From Exophiala sp. HKRS030 (taxonomy: Eukaryota; Ascomycota; Eurotiomycetes; Chaetothyriales; Herpotrichiellaceae), in contig JAHWDD010000005.1 in assembly GCA_023897205.1 (NCBI GenBank), forward strand, positions 682,001 through 746,000: a DNA stretch of 64,000 nt. Reading direction: 5' to 3'. Below the pieces are notes generated by a model that saw nothing but the letters and a program-made list of their open reading frames with translations, was not told where the DNA came from and made no database searches. The number at the start of each line of letters is the position of its first letter. Within the stretch, counting starts at the first letter, position 1. The position numbers and the translations under genes were made by a program. Of this stretch, positions 23,201 to 35,288 are shown one piece after another.

Positions 23201-25528
23201 CAGAGTAGGAGATGTATGTATAGTACGTATGAACATGAGCATTGTCTGTAATCAACTAGTGTGGATATCATTGAAGCGATAATGGCCATCCCCAAAGCTC
23301 TCCAGCGTCTTCAGACACTTACTTAGATGTCTAGAACTAAAAAAAGCATACATCGTTATGCACAAGGCCAGAAGCGAGCAAGATCATAAAGCAGAGAGAA
23401 ATAATGAGGGGAACCAGTACGAGAGAATAGGCAGTACTCGTCCACTACAGTACAGTGCTTGCATGGATCGAGACAAGGGCCATGCAGGGAGGATGAAGTA
23501 TTCGACCACTTGACCTCGAGAGGGATACCCGGTATCCACATGTCTAATGCACGAGAGCCTCCTTGGCGTCACCGTTGGTCCCCGTCGCTCCCGCGTCCTT
23601 CTCGCACCCAGATTGAACTTCACTCATCCTGGGAAGAATCACCAGGCACAACAAGGGTAGCTTCAGCACTAGCCATTCACTTCGGACAATCACCATCCAA
23701 TCGTTGCTGTTAGTCCAACATTTCCCAACACACCATCGGCTGGCTTTCCTGCCCTCTTTTCGCTCCCACTTGCCCCTCCACTGAGAAGCTCTGCTGCGAC
23801 CCCCATGCCTACAGCAGTTTTGCCCTGGCCAGACCGTCGTTGGTCTTCGGAGGTCGAGAACAGCCCCCAAGACAGACCATGAGTAACGACTGACACATCT
23901 GACACTTGAGAGGGAAGACTTTGAAGGCCGTGGCAAGCCTTGCTTGGGAAGCACCTTGGATGGCAGAAACACAAAAAGTGTTTCCACTGAACTTCACCAA
24001 TGGAGTCGTAAACACTGTACGGAATACTTGCAATTGCGCCAGTTAACGAAAAAAGTCGAATCATAATGCACTGGAGATCCCACGAGCCTAATGCCGTACT
24101 ACTGCATCTAACCAGTGGAGCTTTTTGGGCTGGCGATGTGTTGGGTAAGCGAGTCCTCTCTCTCTCTCCCCGCTTTCAACCATGAGGTATACGAGGACAT
24201 TCCCCCAGCGCAATAAAGTAGGGAAATCCAGCCCAAGTACAGTACACACGGACCATTGCAAGGTGACCTGCATATGAGTGTCTGTGCGTGGAACATGACC
24301 TTGGTTCTGGTAACCCTCGTGAATGGGAAAGCCTTTTCCTGGAGATCGGTACCGGCCGGGTACAACCGCCATGGGCATGTTGAGAACCAAACCATAAAGT
24401 CGCTTTCTACGACCGGAGAAGTACACCGAATCCACCTCGTGACTTTGTCATGCGAAATGATGGGTCCAGGCCACAACCACTGACGAAGAGAAAAAAGTCA
24501 TGCTTTGATGCCTGGTGGCTTGCTCTCACTTCCTTGATTAGCCACTACATGGAATCATGTTGAACCGGCCATTCAGAGGTCGGGACTCGTCGGGGGTTGG
24601 TATTACATCCCATGGCGATCAACCATCCCACGACCACACACGGCAAAGGGTGGCTTGACCAGGGGGTACATGTTGTACAGGGGGGCAGCATGCATGCTGT
24701 TCGAGGTTCGGCGCTAACTGCCCTGTCGTTCAGTACTCGTTGAAGCTGTCGAGTCCTAATCTTAGCCTCGAAGCGCCAGCCCACATGAGGTCGTCCAATC
24801 ATCTATTCAGCCTCCCACACTTCATGCTCATTCATTCTTGCATGCGATGCACACTATCGGTCGACCGAATTGCCTTGAGGATTGTCGACTTACCACTGAC
24901 CATGGCTCATTCGACAAGCCCTGCTCATTGTTCAATCAATGCCAAACGACCCTCTCTCCTCCACACTTTTCTATCCCGACCAATCCACGAAGGGTGCCTT
25001 CAGACGCAGATGGGATATTCATAGATACAAACCTCCTCCAGCATGCAATCGCCTGTTTCCCTCATTCGCTCTCCGAACCAAAACAATTGTTTCCTTCCCC
25101 CATACTGGATCTTTGCCTCGAAGTATTTCAGATGCTCATCTTGAACCTGCATATCACTCAACCCTCCAAGTTCCAAATATAGAATCATTCGTCGTGCCGA
25201 GAAGTTTTTCGAGGACCTCTCATAAAACAACATCCTCGGCCAATGTCACCGTGAATCTCCTCCAAGGCAGACCGTTGCCCTCGCTGTTGCTCCCCTTCAC
25301 AAACCTCGTCGACGGTACCCTCGGAGACGGCTTCGTGCGAACACTGCTGGACAGTATTCGCGACCATTCCCTAGTAAATAATACCTACCTCAACAACAAC
25401 AGCGCAGCAGTACACGGTTGTGTGTCCTCGTCGTCATCAATCATCTCCCGCCGGCCGAGCGACAATTGTACAGTCAGAACGACAGAATCTCCCCTTGACT
25501 CTCTCTCACACACTCTCTAGAGACAACA
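20242..25528. other. Long intergenic region (5.3 kb)
   Basis: This lies between two divergent genes, the SAM-PH gene and the Zn2Cys6 regulator. The last ~500 bp before 25529 is pyrimidine-rich with a long open frame but no recognisable content, and looks like a long 5' leader. TACGGAGTA copies lie at 20965-20973 and 22736-22744. Many short ORFs exist on both strands; none has motif or splice support. Confidence 0.45.
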
Positions 25529-27889
25529 ATGGCTCCCGCGAAGGAGAAAAGGGCTGCGCCCATGGCCAAAGCCTCGCCGTCTGTGGATACGAAGTCGTCG
25601 TCGTCAAGGATGCACAGAAGGTCGAGGTCGGGTGAGCTACTCTCCACAATGATTATCGAATCTTTGCTAACGAGTTTTGTTCTTCCTCTCTGCAACAGGT
25701 TGCTTTACGTGTCGACTAAGACGGAAGAAGTGTGACGAAGCAAAGCCCAAGTGCAAGGCATGTCGAAACCTGGGCCTCGATTGTGAGTATAAACGGCCTC
25801 ACTGGTGGATTAACAACGAAAACCGGAGGCAACAGAAAGAGCACATCAAGACCGTCATCAAGACTACCAAGACGAACGAAAAGACCATGGCTGCTGCTCA
25901 GAGCGCTTGTACGTCGTCCAGGGCACGTCCTTCTTCTATTTCTGTCTAGCTTGCTGACACAACACTGCAGATGGTACTCGAGGGTCTTCCGACACTTCAC
26001 CAGATGCATCATCATATGATCCAAACTTTGATCCTTCCTTCGCGACCACGCCTGGGATATTCACTCCGTTCGGACCGGACATGTACATGACCCACGACCC
26101 TTACAGCCAAGGTTTCCCATGGGAGGTCGACGTCAAGACCGAGATGCACACGTACGTCAACGATGAACTCACACGTCGGGACTCTTCGATATCGACCTTT
26201 AGCACCTGGGTGCCTCCTCCACCTCAGGCCATGTTGCCGTCGTCATCTTACCCCAGTGATGACTTTGCTGCTGCCCAGGCCACCGCCGACCTCTACGAGC
26301 AGCAGAGACAAGACTCATGGACGGCCGAGGATCCTGTCTCGTTCAACGTCTTCGACTTCCACCACCTGGGTCGTCAACCCGGGCCTCAATGCTCCATGAT
26401 CCAGCTCGACGACTGTGACCGTCCGCTCTTCAACCACCTACTCGACAACGTGCTCCCGCTGCTCTTCCCGGTCCTCGAGGCCAACCAGCCTGGGTCCGTC
26501 AGGGCGGACGCGGTCTTGCCCGCTCTCGAGAACAACAAGGCCTACCTCCACTCTTGCCTACTCGCCGCCGCCACTCACATGAAGGACACCCGGACGGCGA
26601 CGACGTACCTCGGCGGCTCGCTACTCGGCGTCGACGACGAGACCATGCGGCACCGGCTCGCGTTCGTGACCATCGTGGTCGACGCTCTCAACAGCGACAC
26701 CCACCACAACGAGATCCTCGACGCCCTCCTGGGCATGATCTCGCTGCAGGGGTGCGTCGGGTTGACCAGCAACCCGGAAAAGGAGCTGATCCCTTGGCAC
26801 CAACACTTCCAGACCGCGGCCGACATTGTCCAAAAGCTCGAGCTCCCGACCGTGCTCGAAGGACTGCACGTCACGGGGGGCCACCCTTCCTTCAACATGA
26901 CCCTGACGGCTTGGATCGACATCCTCGGTGCCACGATGCAGGGTAAAGCCCCCCGCTTCTCCAACACCTACCGCAACATGTTCTTCGCCCAGGCCACTTC
27001 GGGGCTCGAGGACCTGATGGGGTGCAACGACCTGGTCATGTACCTGCTCTCCGAGGTGGCCTGCCTCGACTCGCTCAAGACCGACGGCCGACTGGACGAC
27101 ATCTCCCTGTGCAGTCACATCACCTCGCTCGCCCAGACCCTGGACCAGATCGAGCCCGCCGATCCCCCGGAGATCCCTTACTCCAAGGCCGGGGTACTCC
27201 GGCCCAAACAACTCACCAAGAACGTCACCGCCGTCTTCCGCAAGGCCGCCCGGGTCTACCTCTGCTCCCTGGTCCCCGAGTACAACCGGCACCAGCCCGC
27301 GACCGTCAACCTGATCGCCCAGGTGTCGGACCTGGTGACCCACTTCGTCCCCTCCGGCCCCAACGGCTTCGACCGCAGCCTCGTCTGGCCCTTGCTGATC
27401 TGCGGCGTCAACTCGATCCCCGCCTCCCCCTTCCGACGCATGCTCGCCGAACGTTGCGAGATGTTGGGCGAGGCCGCCGACCACGGGTCCTTCGGGAGGA
27501 TGGTCCACCTCCTTCACGAGGTCTGGCGCCGCAACGACGACATGATCTTGTCCGCTGGCGTCTGTGAAGCCACTCCAGTCACGGCGGGGAGTCCGGGAGG
27601 TTCGATCTCGACACCAATCACTGCTTCTGCTGCGACGGCAACAACCACCACCACAACCGGCGGCGTCAATACCGGCCCTGCTCCGGCATCAGGGGCGTCA
27701 ACGTCGACCTCGACATCGACATCCACAAACTCAGTACCACTACCGCCACCAACAACAACACAACCCTCGTCTTCAACGACGACAACAACAACAACAACAA
27801 GCGCAACAAGCACAACAGTACCAAGGAACCAGAACGTCCACTGGAGGGACGTGATGCAACAGATCGGATGGGAATATCTCCTGATATGA
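25529..27889 (+). CDS. Zn2Cys6 transcription factor (743 aa)
   Basis: Exons are 25529-25631, 25699-25908 and 25971-27889; introns of 67 and 62 nt have GTGAGC/CAACAG and GTACGT/CTGCAG ends. The splice restores the zinc cluster: Cys residues 36, 39, 46, 53, 56 and 63 give C-x2-C-x6-C-x6-C-x2-C-x6-C ([18 protein letters not shown]). It is preceded by a basic N-terminus and followed by a basic linker ([16 protein letters not shown]). The rest resembles the Fungal_trans_2 regulatory domain ([54 protein letters not shown], ending [12 protein letters not shown]). After residue ~640 comes a Thr/Ser-rich tail and a terminal [17 protein letters not shown] segment. It is nuclear by inference; targets are unknown. 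Codons from ~26400 to 27560 are strongly G/C-ending, unlike exons 1-2 and the Thr-rich tail. Confidence 0.92.
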
Positions 27890-30800
27890 TGATAAAGGGT
27901 ATTTTCTCACAATTACATTTCGTCTTGGGGGAAGATACACGGACACAACCCTCCACAATCCTCCTCCCTCACTTCGCGCCCAACGCCCAAGCCCCCCAAT
28001 GTCGGGTCAACATAAGCTCGCCGGTGGGGAACCCCCGGTCTCTTGACGGAGTATCATCCGCCCCGAACAGAAAAGGTCTTGATGGCCCTTCTTCTCTCTT
28101 CACCCGCACGTAGCGGTTCGGCGGATGATACCGAGACCCACTCCACCCCCTTGAGCGATCGACAGAGGCGACGAAGAACGAAGTGAGAGGTGTCTTCCTC
28201 TCCCCTTTCCAGGCGAAGCCTATCATCACAGGATGACGACATTCATTTTCTTCTTCTGTTTCTTATCATTAATTCAATCGTTCGTCATCACCACTCATCT
28301 GGTCCGACTACTCTCAAGACGACGATGACGATGCTCGGTCGCCCCCGGGGCATTATGCGCCCATTTAGTATGGTATTGTTTAATCTTTTCTGGAAAAGGG
28401 TTAATATAATACTACGACGACAACAACAGCAGCAGCAGCTACCACGCAGCTAGCTACCTATCATTACCCATCCATCAATCTCAATCTTGCATCCTGGTCT
28501 GGTAACACAAAAGTTTTGTTCGAAACAAAACAAACACCACACTATAGGTACCTAGGTATATATGTACTCCGGGAGTACAGTGCCTTAGGGCAGTGGTTCT
28601 TTTTCCTTGGGTACCTGTGGCGCTTGAAAGAAAAAGGCGAGGCCTCTTCCCTTGTTTTTCCCTTTTTTCTTGAAATCTATCGGGGGATCTCGAGAACCCC
28701 AGTGTCGTGGGAGGACTTGGTGTTGTCATGTCCCAATTTCCTCGTGACGGCAACGGTGGTGATGGTAACGACGTACGTATGTAGTCTGTCTTCATGTTCG
28801 AAATCCCTAATCGACAGGTTCGGACCAGACAAGAGAGAAAGAGATGCGAATATTTTCCTTACACCAACAACTCCCTCCTTATTGAGAATCTTGATACCTA
28901 GGATAATGGAGGCTGAAATCTCCAAGGTTTTGCACGAATCTCCTTTCTTTTCCAATGTGGATTGCGTGGATTCTAGCATATGAGAGGGTGGAAGAGTTGT
29001 TACTGCGTGAGTAGTGATGATGAGAGAAGGAATGAGACAAGAGAAAGAAGGTCCGATGACTTGATCCAGAGCTCGTTTAGGAGGAGGCTATTCGTTGAGA
29101 GTTGATGAGAGATGTGTTTGAAATGAAGCCGGTCAAACATTTACACGACCATCGTAACGGTCCAGAGTGTGCCAGATGAGATATGTGAAACAGTGAGAGC
29201 TGTTCGTACTGAGCGAGAGGGCAAGACGAGGCAGAGCAAGGCGGGCCCTGACCGGCCAAACTTTGAAGTGGATGTTAATGTCATGCATGAACCTGGGGAA
29301 ACGATGTAAGAGTGTTTTGGAGCTGAAATTACGTTACAAGTCCTAATTTAAGGACAGAGCGGAGAAAACCATAGCATAGAACCATCAGAACAATGGTTTC
29401 CGAAGCCGGGATGTTCCAGGTACGAAAGAGCCACAGAAAGGATCGTCAGGCGGCGCAGGTGACTCCTGTTTGGTATTGGGCTGACCTAGGCTTCTGCTTT
29501 CATGATCGCTGTGGTCATATCTCCGTCTAATTCAGTAAACCTTGTTAGGTCCCTTGTAATAGTCCGAACGCGCTCGCTTGCGGATCACGTCCCGCCGGTA
29601 GGAACGAGTATACCTCAGCTCGGCGAGGTCTGCAAGACTTCGATCGTGGCCTGGAGCGATCAGCAGAGGAAGTCGCCTTGGAGCCACTAGAGACACCATT
29701 AAGCCCATGTGGAGGGGGTGTTCCACTCTCGGAGTCGTCAATGATAGGAATGCAAGTTGTACAACACAGCAAGCCGTCGCTGCAGAGGTGGTTATGGTGG
29801 ACTCCCATGACAGCATCAGGGTAATTCCGTGCCTCAAGTCTCAGGCATTGTGTTTTCATGGGTGCCGAATGCTCCGTACGAGGTACCATGGATCGGAAAT
29901 GATCTTTTCCTTGGACATGCGGCTTTTGTGTTTCATGTGAGCGGGCGACATTGAACTACTGCACGGTATACGAGGCAGAGAGACCGCACGATGAGGAGCA
30001 GAGTGACGAGTGTCGGAGGATTAGGACCAACAAAGTATCTCGAAAACCGATGCACGCCCTCGAGGTGGATGCCAATATTGAACAAAGTTGCCCCGGGGCT
30101 GATTTTCGGCGGCAGAATCATCAACTAAGTTGATCAGCTGCAGTATCTGAAACGTCGCCCGGGCCGCATGGGAGACGAAGACATGGACTTTGGGATGTTG
30201 GATTTTGGAGAGGTAGATGCAAGTATAGGTCAATACGGGCCTTGCGATATTGCCACAGCTTGTTGGTCTGCAGGCCTGGTGAAAAGAAAAAAAGAGGCAA
30301 CCACTAACCGCTTGTGGCTTTCTCTTGTAGAAAAGGGTGGGCAAGTGCAAGGCATCCAAATAAGAATAGAAGAGCCCAAGTCGTGACGTGCAATGCAGCC
30401 GGGACTCTGGGTATCGGAGCAAGACCTGAGACAATCTCCATTGTCGAATATCTCTCGTCTCCTTCCCCCAGAAGTCGCCTTCTGGGGCCCGACTTGACAG
30501 TCTCCTTCTCGTCGTAAGATTTAGTGCAGGGATCTCAGCTCGTACGTGCATCCCCACGCCGGTCAATCGAACTCATCCGGAAAATTCTGGTCTGACCTCG
30601 AGACGCTCGTCATCCTCTCCGGTAGTTGAGTAAGCACCCGGTCGGCACTACTTGAATATTCGCATACTGGGCGTCCAGTTGAAGTGGCACACTCGACCTG
30701 GGACGGCCTATTTGAGGAGACCTAAATAGGCAATGCACACAATTCGTATACCTTGCCGAACACGGGCCTGTGTGAGTATCACCACAGCCCGGATTCCCTT

Positions 30801-31958
30801 CTTCCACTTAGATCTTCTGCTTGTCACCTACCGCTACGGCTCGACGGCAGAGGCTGTCCGTAATCGTAACCATTGTCCCAGCATGGCCAGGGTTTCCATA
30901 CGAAGCAGTTAAGCGGTATTTGTTCCAGGGCCGACACTCGTTTATGACTTCTCGTGGCAGCCAAAGTCTGCATCGAGTCTAGTGTGTTGTTCTGTTTTAC
31001 GATGTTCCTCAAGCCATAATTGCCTGCTCTCGAGCCCGCGGGTCTCGCTTGCATCCTAATGCACGTTACACCGAGGATTCGTCATAACGTCCCGTCCAGG
31101 CGTGGTTAAGCTGGTGGTAAGTGAGATAAATCTAGGCGGCAAAAGTCACGGTCGACTGACCAAAAAGCCTTGCATGAAACCCACACTGCATGTCAATGAG
31201 AGACAGTAACTTCTGTCTAAAATTGCCACCTTGTGGTCTGCCAAATCGAGGCTAGTACCGGGTCACGGCTGCTGCTTCGGTGGCGAGTTGACCACTTTTG
31301 ATGAACGCGCGAAATGGATACCCAGTTTCTTCGATGATTGCCTCTATCGATGGTTGTCTGTCTGAGACCTAGAATAAAAGTTATAAATAGGAACGTCTCT
31401 CCGTGATAGTTTTGAGTTGGACTCCTTGTCTTCTCATCACCGTAGGATCGTGCATTGTCTTCTTTCGAGGCCTTTGAATTCGCGCGTGATTATCTCCCTG
31501 CAAAGCGCTGTCAGATATCTGCTCGACAAGAATCCCGCGATCTCTTCAAACTCATATTGTCTCCTATTCGTTGGTGGGTTGATTCAGCCTCTTCTACCAC
31601 AATCACCAGTCCTTCGCTGGGGTGACTGGACCACTACCACCCAAATCTGTGCTCGAGACTCTGTCACCCGGTCGCACTGCCAATACTCTATAACTGTCCA
31701 GCACGACAGATCTCACCCCACCCTACCTTTGTAATTGTTGTTACTTTTCTCCGTATGTCTGTCGGTTTCATTCCTCTAGTTCCTTGCTTGTCCCTCGAAC
31801 GCCGCAAATAGGTCACCAGTCCCTCGTCTTTTCCCTTGCACAGTGCAAGGTAGTCACTTACAGGGTAACTGTTCTCTGCGGGCTGACACGGTGCAATTGC
31901 GAGAAGCAACTCGGTCGACTTCAGGACTTTCTAAAACCGTTCACCTCCTGGCACCACC
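27890..31958. other. Gene-poor region (4.1 kb)
   Basis: After the 3' flank of the Zn2Cys6 gene I see no supported gene. ORFs reach 181 codons (30021-30566, minus) but have no motif. A TATA element at 31382 and CT-rich sequence after it look like the promoter and leader of the small candidate gene at 31959. Confidence 0.45.
31382..31389 (+). promoter_or_regulatory. TATA box upstream of the 80-aa candidate gene
   Basis: TATAAATA is followed by about 570 bp of CT-rich sequence to the ATG at 31959, so it would imply a long leader, possibly with a leader intron. By sequence only. Confidence 0.3.
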
Positions 31959-32250
31959 ATGCCTGGCAAAAGTAAAACGCCGAGCGGCATGCTTGATTCT
32001 TACCTTTATCAGACCAACACCTTCACCGACCGCCTAGCTCAACATGGGCATGTCTTAGGACTCGCGACGTCATCAGAAAATGACGCCGCCGCTCTTCGTA
32101 GGGCGAAGAACGATATGACAGCAATGACAGACCCAGTGTTGCTGCGACGGGCTCGAGAAGATCAGCAAGGTATGGCATCCATTGTCCATTAAAAGGTTGT
32201 TCTTTCTGATACGTATAGGTCTTATGGACGGCTCGCGATCCTACACTTAG
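31959..32250 (+). CDS. Possible small hydrophilic protein (80 aa, two exons)
   Basis: Exon 1 (31959-32169) and exon 2 (32219-32250) are joined across a 49-nt intron (GTATGG donor, CTGAT branch, ATAG acceptor), splitting a Gly codon. The start is in a good context (CACCACCATGCC). The peptide begins MPGKSKTPSGMLDSYLY and ends EDQQGLMDGSRSYT; the middle (AAALRRAKNDMTAMTDPVLLRRARE) should be helical and charged. There is no signal peptide or membrane segment. I do not recognise it. A TATA box and pyrimidine-rich leader upstream favour a transcript. Without splicing, the frame would simply run 7 codons further to a stop, so the intron is not required by the sequence. Confidence 0.4.
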
Positions 32251-33548
32251 ATTAACTGGTGGAGCAGAAAGAGGCTCTCGCAGTGATGCAGCCATTTCTC
32301 GCTTCTAACGGTCTGGGTTCTTGGGTTAGCGAAGGTTTCAGAGGGTTTCGGCTTGTACGCTGCTAGTTGATCGAACGTGCTTATCACGGCATGTCGTTTC
32401 CGTAATGTAAGGAGTTTTTCATTGAGGGCCGGACAGTGTTGAGCAACTTCGCAATGAAATCAACGCGTTCAAGACCACAAAAAGACGTGACGCGTCTGGA
32501 TAGAGTAAACGCGTAATGCGTCATTCCACGTGACCGTCCTAAAGAGTGTGCTTCCTGTTGGCCTCAATGGGCAACATCATTGAAAATATTCGTATGGCTC
32601 TTCAACAATGTTTCATGATTCGACCAATATTCCGTTCGACTGTGAGGCCCAGCTAGACATTATGTGCCAGATCTTCTGAATAACAGAGAATTCATCAGAC
32701 AATTCGCTGTTGCTTAGGCCCTTCAAAGTCGTCGTTGATCGGCATTACCGGCAATTAGGTACATACAGACTCACTTCTCGAAGAAATGCATTACCGGCTT
32801 GGCGTATATGAGAAGTCTCCAAGTACATATCTGACCCTCGAATCAGTCCACCGAACGGAGTACGAGACGAGTATGTGGTAAGCTCTTGGCAGTCTCTCTA
32901 CAAGGGATCGTTTGTAGGACTCACCGCTTCCCTCTAGCAGGAACTCTAGCTATGAATGTTTCCAGAGGAATCATGCCCGCCATTTTTTCTCTATATGCAG
33001 AGATAGCATCCATCGCAGACGAGTCATCAGCTGGCTGCCGTCTCGCATGTCTCAACGAGCATCTGTCAATCACGCAACCATTGACCCCAACCGAAATCCC
33101 CGGGAAGCGACCTATATTGCCAGATCTGCATATTATTGTGGAGACCTTATCCAATATGTCCCGCTTGCTATACTCGATCAATGCTCGAATGTCGCCGACG
33201 TCCAAGATAGCGGACGATTCTACTGGCTCGCCTTCACAACTCGTCCCACAAGGACAGTACTTGAGAGAATCTGCTCCTGTACTCGTTTGTACTCCACGAT
33301 CCCACCCTCAATACTCCGTACAACTTGGAGAATTTGTGGAGGTTTATGACAATCTGGAGGACTCGGCGATACTTGGAGAAAGACCTAAGAGGTGTCCTTC
33401 ATAGCCTATATGTTCCCATCAAAAGTAGGAAGTACCTCTCGATGAACTGCCTACCCTAAAGTCCACTCGCCCTCCTCTCCCGTTCTGCCTCTTCACATAT
33501 ACCTAGGCCTTGACACCCGACAACCATCTCGATCTCTAACGATCAGCC
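32251..33548. other. Upstream region of the MFS gene at 33549
   Basis: A 172-codon plus-strand ORF at 32886-33404 has no recognisable domain and includes a TACGGAGTA-family motif (33312-33320) that elsewhere is strictly non-coding. I treat it as leader or intergenic sequence. The last 60 bp before the ATG are pyrimidine- then A/C-rich, as in fungal leaders. Confidence 0.45.
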
Positions 33549-35288
33549 ATGACGGATCTCACACACATAGATACCGTCACAAAAGTCGAAGTCGCCGCTC
33601 AAGAAGATGTCGAAAAGATATCCCAAACGGATGCTGGGTTCGACAAACAAGCTACAACGAAACTCCTTCGGAAGATCGACCTCGCCGTAATTCCCCTGGT
33701 CACGATTTTGTACCTGCTTAGTTTTCTAGACAGGGCGAACATCGGCAATGCTCGCCTGGCAGGACTCGAGGAAGATCTGGGCATGAAAGGTCTCGACTAC
33801 AATGTGAGTATATGCCTGGCCTCAATGATATACCTACTCACCTTGTACAGATCGCCGTCGTCGCTTTCTATCCGCTTTACATCATTTCCGAAGTGCCTTC
33901 CAATCTCATTTTAAAGAAATTGAAGCCTTCGACATGGATTCCCACAATCATGATCGCCTGGTCAATTTGTAACACCTTGATGGGCATCGTACACAACTTC
34001 GGCGGCCTCATCGCCGCACGTATATTCTTGGGTCTGACCGAGGGCGGCTTGTTTCCCGGCGTGGCATTCTACATCACTGTAAGTGCTCCTTCACCCAAGA
34101 ATGTGACATGGAGAGACCTCACATACCACAAAAGCCAACCCGGATCTGACAAGATTACTTAGATGTGGTATAAGCGTCACGAGTGCGGATACCGCATTTC
34201 CCTCGTCTACTCGGCTGCTACTGTCGCCGGCGCTTTTGGAGGCCTCCTTGCGCGTGGGATAATGGAGATGGGAGGCGTGGCTGGCAGGCCGGGATGGTCT
34301 TGGATCTTCATCCTCGAAGGCTCAGCTACTTTCCTCGTCGCCGTCGCGGCATACTTGCTGATGACGGATTACCCGTCCGAAGCGAAATTCCTGACACCAG
34401 CGGAACGAGTCGAGGTGGCCCGAAGACTGGCAGAGGATCGAAATGTGCTCGCCGAAGAGTTCGACATCAAGTATTTCTACCATGCCATTCAAGATTGGAA
34501 GATCTGGCTACATGTGTTAATTACGATATGGTGAGTCACATCCCCCCACCCCATGGCGTTTCCTCTTGGCTCATTGCCCCTTGAAGCACGTTCACGCCGG
34601 TCTATTCGATCGCGCTCTTCCTCCCGACTATCGTCAGTACGCTTGGCTACGCGAATGAAAAGGCACAACTCATGTCGGTGCCTCCTTATGTGGTGGCTTG
34701 CTTCTTCTGCATAAGTAGCGGCATCTTGGCCGATAGGCTACGCACTCGGGGTGTCTTCATGCTCGGTGCCTCGGCCTTGGGAATTTGGGGTATTATTATG
34801 ACCGTGGCGTCGACAAACTATCACGTCAAATATGCAGGTTGCGTGCTGGCCGCGGCGGGCTGTTACTCGACGGTTCCGCAGGGCGTCGCTTGGAACAGTG
34901 GCAACGTGGGCGGTGCGGTCAAGCGGAGTGTGGCGATTGCCTTGCATGTCGGATGGTAAGCCTCTTTCGTAACTCATGCCGATAAGAACGCGAACGGAAA
35001 GTTCTTGAGCTAACGAACTTTACGTCTCCCAGTGGTAATATTGGAGGCGTCATCTCCTCGTTCATATTCCTGCCCAAGGATTCGCCTCGTTTTGTCCCTG
35101 GGTTCTGCATACTCATCGCTCTTTTGTCCGTGGCATTTCTGGGATCCCTGGTCATGACAATTTACCTGAGACAAGAAAATGCCAGGCGGGATCGGGAGTA
35201 CAAGGCGCCCGAGGACTACACGGAAGCGGAGAAGCGGTTGGAAAGAGCAAAGGGCGATTCTGCTACCTTTTTCAGATACACTGTGTAG
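33549..35288 (+). CDS. MFS transporter, allantoate permease (anion:cation symporter) family, 491 aa
   Basis: Five exons: 33549-33803, 33851-34078, 34163-34530, 34587-34955 and 35033-35288, joined across introns of 47-84 nt with GTGAGT or GTAAGY donors. The protein has the hallmark first-helix signature of the Dal5/Tna1 group (FLDRANIGNARLAGLEEDLG). Other family features follow: SNLILKKLKPSTWIPTIMIAW, then RIFLGLTEGGLFPGVAFYIT, the MWYKRHECGYRI loop, and a C-terminal half with WNSGNVGGAVKRSVAIALHVG. About 12 membrane helices are expected at the plasma membrane. Known members carry allantoate, nicotinate, pantothenate, biotin or similar anions with protons; the substrate here cannot be read from the sequence. 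The short C-tail (EKRLERAKGDSATFFRYTV) is typical. There is no catabolic partner beside it. Confidence 0.92.

Noticed and set aside
26621..27517. 298-codon minus-strand ORF
   Set aside because: It lies opposite the Zn2Cys6 regulator in a region with G/C-ending codons, which removes stops on the other strand. Its Gly/Asp/Val/His-rich composition is that of an antisense shadow.
32886..33404. 172-codon plus-strand ORF before the MFS gene
   Set aside because: No domain or signal is recognisable, and it contains a TACTCCGTA motif that elsewhere is restricted to non-coding DNA. It is better explained as upstream sequence of the MFS gene.
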